DNA of 19,090 nucleotides from Bacteroidota bacterium (GTDB lineage Bacteria; Bacteroidota; Bacteroidia; JAADEI01): positions 1 to 19,090 of the forward strand of contig WFXT01000290.1 of the NCBI GenBank assembly GCA_015490475.1, in the 5' to 3' direction. Below the pieces are notes generated by a model, which was not told where the DNA came from, made no database searches, and saw nothing but the letters and a program-made list of their open reading frames with translations. This document shows, one piece after another, positions 14,978 through 19,090 of the stretch (its first letter is position 1; each line of letters begins with the position of its first letter). Both the position numbers and the translations under genes were made by a program.

Positions 14978-15921
14978 ACCGAATTTTCTCCAATTACACT
15001 ATGATTAGCAACAACATTCTCAATATTGCAGTTCTCTAAGATAACGGATTCCTTCAAAACACTATTGCTAACCTGTGTGCCCTCCTCCAGTGTAGTATAT
15101 GGACCAATAACTGAATCTTCTACTCTTGTGTATGGACCTATATAGACAGGATTAATAATCGTGCAATTCTTGATCACAGCATCTTTGCTTATATATGTTC
15201 CCTCGTCTGTCAGTATGGTTTTAACAGCGTTAAGTAAAAGCGTGTGATTACCAGTGTCAAGCCACTGAGTGACAGGCATAGCAACCAATCTGGCTCCCTC
15301 TTTAACCATCGTAGCCAATGCGTCAGTCAATTGAAACTCGTTGCCCTTGCCCCTAATATCATTATCAATCAGATGCTTAATGTATTTTCTAAGAATCTCT
15401 CCTTCTTTCACATAATAAACCCCTATAATTGCTTTGTGAGAAATTGGCTCAGTCGGTTTCTCAATTAGTTCCTTTATTACCCCATCTGAATCAGTGAGAA
15501 CCACACCATAAGCAGAAGGGTCATCCACATGATAGGTCCATATAGCACCATCTGAATCAGGCAAAACATATTGCGATGGCTTGAAAATAGTGTCTCCAAA
15601 AGCAATTATTACAGGTCCTGAAAGGAACTCTTGAGCCTGATAAATGGCATGAGCAGTTCCCTCCGCTTTCTCCTGAACTTTAATATGCAGGTTAACTCCA
15701 CCACCCACAACAGATTCAACAATTTGCGGAATAAGGGAAGTGTCCTGCCATGGCGACACAACAAACACAATGTTCTCAGGCACACCACCTATCTTATGCA
15801 ATGTTTCCATCAGTCGTGCTACCACTGGCTTCCCTGCAATAGGGAACAACGGTTTGGGACGTGAAAAACTATGTGGACGCAACCTTTTTCCCTTTCCCGC
15901 TATTGGTATTATCCAGTTCAT
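14923..15921 (-). CDS. Sugar-1-phosphate nucleotidyltransferase with left-handed beta-helix domain
   Basis: The 332-aa cytosolic enzyme makes an NDP-sugar from a sugar-1-phosphate and NTP. Signature: IPIAGKGKRLRPHSFSRPKPL at 5-25 (nucleotide-binding loop with the catalytic Arg and Lys), metal-binding FGD at 108-110, EKP at 154-156 and WLDTG at 220-224. Residues about 240-325 form hexapeptide repeats (ISKDAVIKNCTI, VYIGPYTRVEDSVIGPYT, ILENCNIENVV) like those of glucose-1-phosphate thymidylyltransferase and GlmU-type proteins. The exact sugar and base cannot be told from sequence. Product use in LPS or capsule precursors is inferred from the envelope genes around it. It starts 13 bp after dut. 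Confidence 0.93.
   Translation of the reverse strand: MNWIIPIAGKGKRLRPHSFSRPKPLFPIAGKPVVARLMETLHKIGGVPENIVFVVSPWQDTSLIPQIVESVVGGGVNLHIKVQEKAEGTAHAIYQAQEFLSGPVIIAFGDTIFKPSQYVLPDSDGAIWTYHVDDPSAYGVVLTDSDGVIKELIEKPTEPISHKAIIGVYYVKEGEILRKYIKHLIDNDIRGKGNEFQLTDALATMVKEGARLVAMPVTQWLDTGNHTLLLNAVKTILTDEGTYISKDAVIKNCTIINPVYIGPYTRVEDSVIGPYTTLEEGTQVSNSVLKESVILENCNIENVVANHSVIGENSVWKRSSERLILGAYSVME
14987..14991 (-). promoter_or_regulatory. Ribosome binding site for the TPR lipoprotein inside the nucleotidyltransferase gene
   Basis: GGAGA on the minus strand, 9 nt before the ATG at 14977. It fixes the start and so supports the 55-bp gene overlap. Confidence 0.55.
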
Positions 15922-15934
15922 ACTTGTTTAATTA

Positions 15935-16384
15935 TCATTTAAATCCAGTGTGTCCGAAACCACCAGAGCCCCGCTCTGATTCGCTCAACTTATCAACAGG
16001 TTTCCACTCTATCTTTGCCACAGGACTAAGGACCAATTGGGCAATTCTTTCTCCATCCTCAATGACCTGCTCCTCCTGTGAAAGGTTTATTACTATTACC
16101 TTAATTTCTCCCCGATAATCTGAATCAATAGTGCCTGGCGAATTTAAAAGAGTAATTCCCTTTTTTAGTGCCATACCACTTCTGGGTCTTACCTGTATTT
16201 CGTATCCATCAGGGATTTCTACATATAATCCTGTTGGTATTAAGGCTCTTTCCAGTGGTTTCAGGCGAACAGGCTTATCCAGATTGGCACACACATCAAC
16301 CCCTGCACTGCCAGCAGTCTTATATTCCGGCAAGGGATGCTTTGACCGATTAATAACTTTAACCACCACCTTACTACTTGCCAT
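15935..16384 (-). CDS. dut: Deoxyuridine 5'-triphosphate nucleotidohydrolase (dUTPase)
   Basis: This trimeric enzyme hydrolyses dUTP to dUMP and pyrophosphate, limiting uracil in DNA and feeding dTMP synthesis. All five family motifs are present in 149 aa: I AGSAGVDVCA (25-33 region), II RPRSGMALKKG (66-76), III SPGTIDSDYRGE (82-93) with the catalytic Asp, IV ERIAQLV (112-118), and V RGSGGFGHTG (138-147), the mobile glycine-rich lid over the nucleotide. The start at 16384 has a GGTAGG-like element just upstream. It lies 17 bp after icd and 13 bp before the nucleotidyltransferase gene. Confidence 0.97.
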   Translation of the reverse strand: MASSKVVVKVINRSKHPLPEYKTAGSAGVDVCANLDKPVRLKPLERALIPTGLYVEIPDGYEIQVRPRSGMALKKGITLLNSPGTIDSDYRGEIKVIVINLSQEEQVIEDGERIAQLVLSPVAKIEWKPVDKLSESERGSGGFGHTGFK

Positions 16385-16401
16385 CTACCTACCCACACAA
16401 A

Positions 16402-17691
16402 TTATACTGAACTTTCCTCAAGGACCGCATCCATGTTCTTAATGATAGCCTCTCCAAATTCTGTTGTGCTCAGAAGCGTTGCCCCATCCATTAACCTGTG
16501 AAAGTCATAGGTTACAGTCTTATCCATAATGGTTTTCTCAAGGGCTTTGTGTATCAACTCAGCAGCCTTATTCCATCCAAGATATTCAAACATCAAAGCA
16601 CCAGAAAGGATAATAGAAGATGGATTCACCTTATTCAGTCCAGCATATTTAGGTGCAGTGCCGTGAGTGGCTTCAAAAATAGCATATCCCGTGTCATAAT
16701 TAATGTTTGCACCCGGGGCAATGCCTATTCCACCGACAAGGGCAGCAGCAGCATCGGAAATGTAATCCCCATTAAGATTCAAAGTTGCTATGACTCCAAA
16801 GTCTTGCGGTCTGATAATTATTTGTTGCAAGAAGTTGTCAGCGATCAAGTCCTCAACTATTATTTTTCCTGATTCTTCTGCTTCTCTAATAGCAGCGTCT
16901 GCTGTTTCCTTGCCCTTTTCTTCCTTAATCTTATCATACCGCCTCCACGTAAAAGTGACATCACCAAATTCTTCTTCTGCGACATCATAGCCCCAATTTC
17001 TGAATGCTCCTTCGGTATATTTCATAATATTCCCCTTGTGCACTAACGTAACCTTCTTATATCCATTATCAAGAGCATATCTGATTGCTGCCCTTACTAA
17101 TCGCTTACTGCCTTCTTCGGAAACAGGCTTCACACCAATGGATGAACTCTCAGGAAAGCGAATTGTCTTAACTCCCATTTCTTCAATCAAAAACTTAATA
17201 ACCTTTTTGACTTCTGGCGTATATGCCATCCACTCAATACCTGCATATATGTCTTCTGTGTTTTCACGAAAGATAACCATGTTAATATTATCGGGTTTCC
17301 TTAATGGCGATGGAACTCCTCTATACCACCTGACTGGACGCACACAGGCATACAAGTCCAGAATCTGACGTAAAGCGACATTCAACGAACGGAATCCACC
17401 ACCTACGGGCGTTGTTAAAGGTCCCTTGATAGCAACAAGATGCTCTTTAATCGTGTCTATTGTCTCTTGGGGTAGCCATTCTCCTGTCTCCTTAAATGCT
17501 TCTTCGCCGGCAAGAACCTTTTTCCACTCAATTTTCTTGGTTCCACCATATGCCTTTTCCACGGCAGAATCAAAAACGGGTTGAGCAGCCTTCCATATAT
17601 CCTTACCAATGCCGTCACCCTCTATAAATGGAATTATCGGATTATCAGGAACCACCAACTTACCTCCTTCTTTCCTTATCTTTTCTCCCAT
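16402..17691 (-). CDS. icd: NADP-dependent isocitrate dehydrogenase
   Basis: This TCA-cycle enzyme oxidatively decarboxylates isocitrate to 2-oxoglutarate. It closely follows the E. coli Icd pattern: PDNPIIPFIEGDGIGKDIW, GGGFRSLNVALRQILDLYAC (with the Ser that AceK phosphorylates in E. coli), MVIFRENTEDIYAGIEW, VHKGNIMKYTEGAFRNWGY, LNLNGDYISDAAAALVGGIGIAPGANI and HGTAPKYAGL. The Lys-Tyr of APKYAG is the NADP-specificity pair. The frame opens at an ATG at 17709, but a -7 element at 17707-17714 would place transcription start inside it, so Met7 at 17691 (429 aa) is preferred. Transcription may also continue from ftsX, whose stop is 41 bp upstream. Confidence 0.96.
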   Translation of the reverse strand: MGEKIRKEGGKLVVPDNPIIPFIEGDGIGKDIWKAAQPVFDSAVEKAYGGTKKIEWKKVLAGEEAFKETGEWLPQETIDTIKEHLVAIKGPLTTPVGGGFRSLNVALRQILDLYACVRPVRWYRGVPSPLRKPDNINMVIFRENTEDIYAGIEWMAYTPEVKKVIKFLIEEMGVKTIRFPESSSIGVKPVSEEGSKRLVRAAIRYALDNGYKKVTLVHKGNIMKYTEGAFRNWGYDVAEEEFGDVTFTWRRYDKIKEEKGKETADAAIREAEESGKIIVEDLIADNFLQQIIIRPQDFGVIATLNLNGDYISDAAAALVGGIGIAPGANINYDTGYAIFEATHGTAPKYAGLNKVNPSSIILSGALMFEYLGWNKAAELIHKALEKTIMDKTVTYDFHRLMDGATLLSTTEFGEAIIKNMDAVLEESSV

Positions 17692-17706
17692 TGTACATAT
17701 TTTTTG

Positions 17707-17742
17707 CAAAGTTACACCATCCGGGTTGATAACTAATACAAA
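17707..17742 (-). promoter_or_regulatory. Candidate promoter in front of icd
   Basis: Minus strand TAACTTTG (17707-17714) fits TAnnTTTG, and TTTG lies at 17739-17742. The 24-nt spacer is slightly long. The -33 part falls in the last codons of ftsX. It would allow icd and the genes below it to be transcribed apart from ftsX. Confidence 0.35.
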
Positions 17743-18593
17743 TCTTCCAGACGCATCCTCAAGTATCTCGTAACGGATACAATAGTAGTGAAAACACTAA
17801 CCAGAAGACCAACTGCCAACAAGCCAACAGCAATAACCAAGAGTTCCCTTTGCCTATTCAACACAAACATCTTTAATTCAGGAAACACTTCAATCAACTT
17901 GTAGAAGATTCCTACAATCAGAGCACTTGCCACCAAAAAACTTAACACAGCCAATAAAAATGCTTTTGTAAGCAAAGGCCTTACAATAAACCACCAGCCA
18001 GCACCTATCATTTGCATATTCTTGATAAGAAACCGACGAGTATAAATAGCCAATCTCAATGTGCTATTGATGATTACTACAGTGGAAATAACAAGCAATA
18101 AAGTAAACACTGCAAGGATAATGACGCCCCGTTTAACGTAATTCTCTATCTTCTTGATTAAATTAGCATTATAGCGAACTTCCGAAATATAAGGAAATTT
18201 CTTTTTCCACTCCTGTGTTATTTGCTCAACTTTAGCAGGCGTCACATTCTCTGCCCTCAATCTGACCTCTATCACATCAAACAAAGGATTATATCCCAAT
18301 AATTCTGGCTCTATATCAGGCATGACTTCCTTGAGCATCTGAAGTCCCTTCTCCTTATCAATTAAATTTACTTCTTTCACGTAATCCGCTTGTTTCAAAT
18401 ACTCATACACTCTTCTTACCTCAACGGAATCAACGTCAGTATTAAAAAACACAGTTATTACAACCTGCTCCTTAATAAAAAATCCTAATTCATACGCAAA
18501 AAGCGACACAATAGCCAATAGTCCTGCAAGAAATAGCATCATAGTCATGCTAATAAATGCATATATCCCTCCGTAGTTGCCTTTCCCAAACAT
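17733..18593 (-). CDS. ftsX: Cell division protein FtsX
   Basis: This is the permease-like half of FtsEX, which with the ATPase FtsE uses ATP to activate EnvC-type proteins and so peptidoglycan amidases at the septum. The topology is typical: TM1 about 12-36, a periplasmic domain about 40-150 (VVITVFFNTDVDSVEV, KEKGLQMLKEV, GYNPLFDVIEVRL), then TM2 about 156-178, TM3 about 209-231 and TM4 about 251-273. The stretch TLRLAIYTRRFLIKNMQMIGAGWWFIVRP and the end YLRMRLEDLY match Bacteroidota FtsX. The N-terminus before TM1 is about 10 residues shorter than usual. The frame stays open upstream (KIWIKLIFDR before Met1) but offers no ATG, GTG or TTG. FtsE is not in the window, as is common where ftsE lies elsewhere. 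Confidence 0.94.
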   Translation of the reverse strand: MFGKGNYGGIYAFISMTMMLFLAGLLAIVSLFAYELGFFIKEQVVITVFFNTDVDSVEVRRVYEYLKQADYVKEVNLIDKEKGLQMLKEVMPDIEPELLGYNPLFDVIEVRLRAENVTPAKVEQITQEWKKKFPYISEVRYNANLIKKIENYVKRGVIILAVFTLLLVISTVVIINSTLRLAIYTRRFLIKNMQMIGAGWWFIVRPLLTKAFLLAVLSFLVASALIVGIFYKLIEVFPELKMFVLNRQRELLVIAVGLLAVGLLVSVFTTIVSVTRYLRMRLEDLY

Positions 18594-18598
18594 CCTGT

Positions 18599-18606
18599 CA
18601 AAGATA
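18599..18606 (-). promoter_or_regulatory. Candidate -7 element for ftsX
   Basis: TATCTTTG on the minus strand fits TAnnTTTG but ends only 5 nt before the ATG at 18593, implying a leaderless mRNA, and no TTTG -33 is at the right distance. Weak. Confidence 0.25.
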
Positions 18607-18620
18607 AGCTTAATCCAGAT

Positions 18621-18651
18621 TTTGCCTTTAACTTTAATTTTTGTAATTTTG
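18621..18651 (+). promoter_or_regulatory. Bacteroidota-type promoter for the lipocalin-like lipoprotein gene
   Basis: TTTG (18621-18624), 19-nt spacer, TAATTTTG (18644-18651): an exact match to TTTG-N19-TAnnTTTG. The start near 18657 gives a leader of about 14 nt before the ATG at 18671. It shares the 77-bp divergent region with the 5' end of ftsX. Confidence 0.7.
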
Positions 18652-18670
18652 TATCTGGAATAATGGAAAC

Positions 18671-19090
18671 ATGTTGATAAAGCATATTCAAAAAATGCTT
18701 AAAAGTGTCGTGGTTGTGGGGCTTTTATCTTCTATGCTTTTCTCGTCTTCCTGCCACACATGGATATGGGAACCCGTAAAGAAAAAAATCGTAGGACGGT
18801 GGAAACAAACCCCAATAGACGATAACAAGATTAACTATATCTGGGAATTTGATGGTTCGCAAGTAACAATATTTGAGGAAAGTGCTCCCGGTAGTGGTGT
18901 CTATGAAGTCATCTACCAAACCTCTTATTCCATAAAGTTAGACGCCCAAGGACATGTGTTAGTAGCACCCTTACCTCACGAAAACGGACCCAACGAATGG
19001 AGAATAATTGAATTGACTTCACAGGTTCTTTACATCGCAAACAAACAATATTTACCGGCAAATTACCATAATGGTAACTTACAATTCGGC
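18671..19090 (+). CDS. Small lipocalin-like lipoprotein, 3' end beyond the right edge
   Basis: Reading from the ATG at 18671, 140 codons stay open to the window edge. The N-terminus is a lipoprotein signal (SVVVVGLLSSMLFSSSC, Cys28), then KKKIVGRWKQTPIDDNK, WEFDGSQVTIFEE, VYEVIYQTSYSIKLDAQGHVLV and EWRIIELTSQVLYI. The GRW opening followed by paired strands with W-x-F-x-G, a Y-x-I strand and a W-R-I-I-E-L-T strand resembles small lipocalin-like domains (Bacteroidota lipocalin-like or DUF5004 type lipoproteins). That family placement is tentative. The product should sit at the periplasmic or outer face of the outer membrane. It has its own strong promoter and is divergent from ftsX. Confidence 0.8.
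   Translation, partial: MLIKHIQKMLKSVVVVGLLSSMLFSSSCHTWIWEPVKKKIVGRWKQTPIDDNKINYIWEFDGSQVTIFEESAPGSGVYEVIYQTSYSIKLDAQGHVLVAPLPHENGPNEWRIIELTSQVLYIANKQYLPANYHNGNLQFG

Noticed and set aside
16498..16872. 124-codon open frame on the plus strand
   Set aside because: Antisense to icd, which is highly conserved on the other strand.

Overview
The window reads as chromosomal core and envelope DNA of a Bacteroidota bacterium. The evidence is the AT-rich coding sequence, promoters of the TTTG-N(19-20)-TAnnTTTG type found in this phylum, many lipoproteins, and families largely restricted to it (DUF2851, DUF4292, Bacteroidota-type LptD, FtsX and EnvC, MbnP-type lipoproteins, surface proteins with VGIGTxSP repeats). 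I see no rRNA, tRNA, CRISPR array, insertion sequence or phage module. There is no stretch above 300 bases without a gene; the longest is 744-860.

Layout. (1) 1-743, minus: the N-terminal part of a repetitive secreted tail-fibre-like surface protein that runs off the left edge, with its own promoter at 788-819 and an inverted repeat at the predicted transcription start. (2) 861-4924, minus: a tightly coupled group, amidase (SPOR) > DUF2851 > MbnP-like copper lipoprotein > MauG/MbnH-like di-haem lipoprotein. (3) 4909-7248, plus: lptD, divergent from the amidase, with the two 5' coding ends overlapping. (4) 7261-18593, minus: a collinear run of eleven genes, ftsX > icd > dut > sugar nucleotidyltransferase > TPR lipoprotein > DUF4292 lipoprotein > envC-like > DUF4249-like lipoprotein > rarA > dapD > prohibitin-like, with gaps of 3-42 bp and several overlaps. 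(5) 18671-19090, plus: the start of a small lipocalin-like lipoprotein behind a textbook Bacteroidota promoter; it runs off the right edge.

How the genes fit together. Most serve envelope construction. FtsX, the catalytically degenerate EnvC and the zinc amidase match the three-part septal peptidoglycan-splitting pathway. DapD supplies the diaminopimelate/lysine branch. LptD inserts LPS. The nucleotidyltransferase, TPR lipoprotein and DUF4292 lipoprotein form a set that I recall recurring next to envC in this phylum. Icd, Dut and RarA are housekeeping genes embedded in the same run. The MbnP/MbnH-like pair is the most unusual biochemistry: a copper-binding lipoprotein probably matured by a di-haem enzyme through tryptophan oxidation. 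Two terminal genes (1-743 and 18671-19090) are cut by the window edges.
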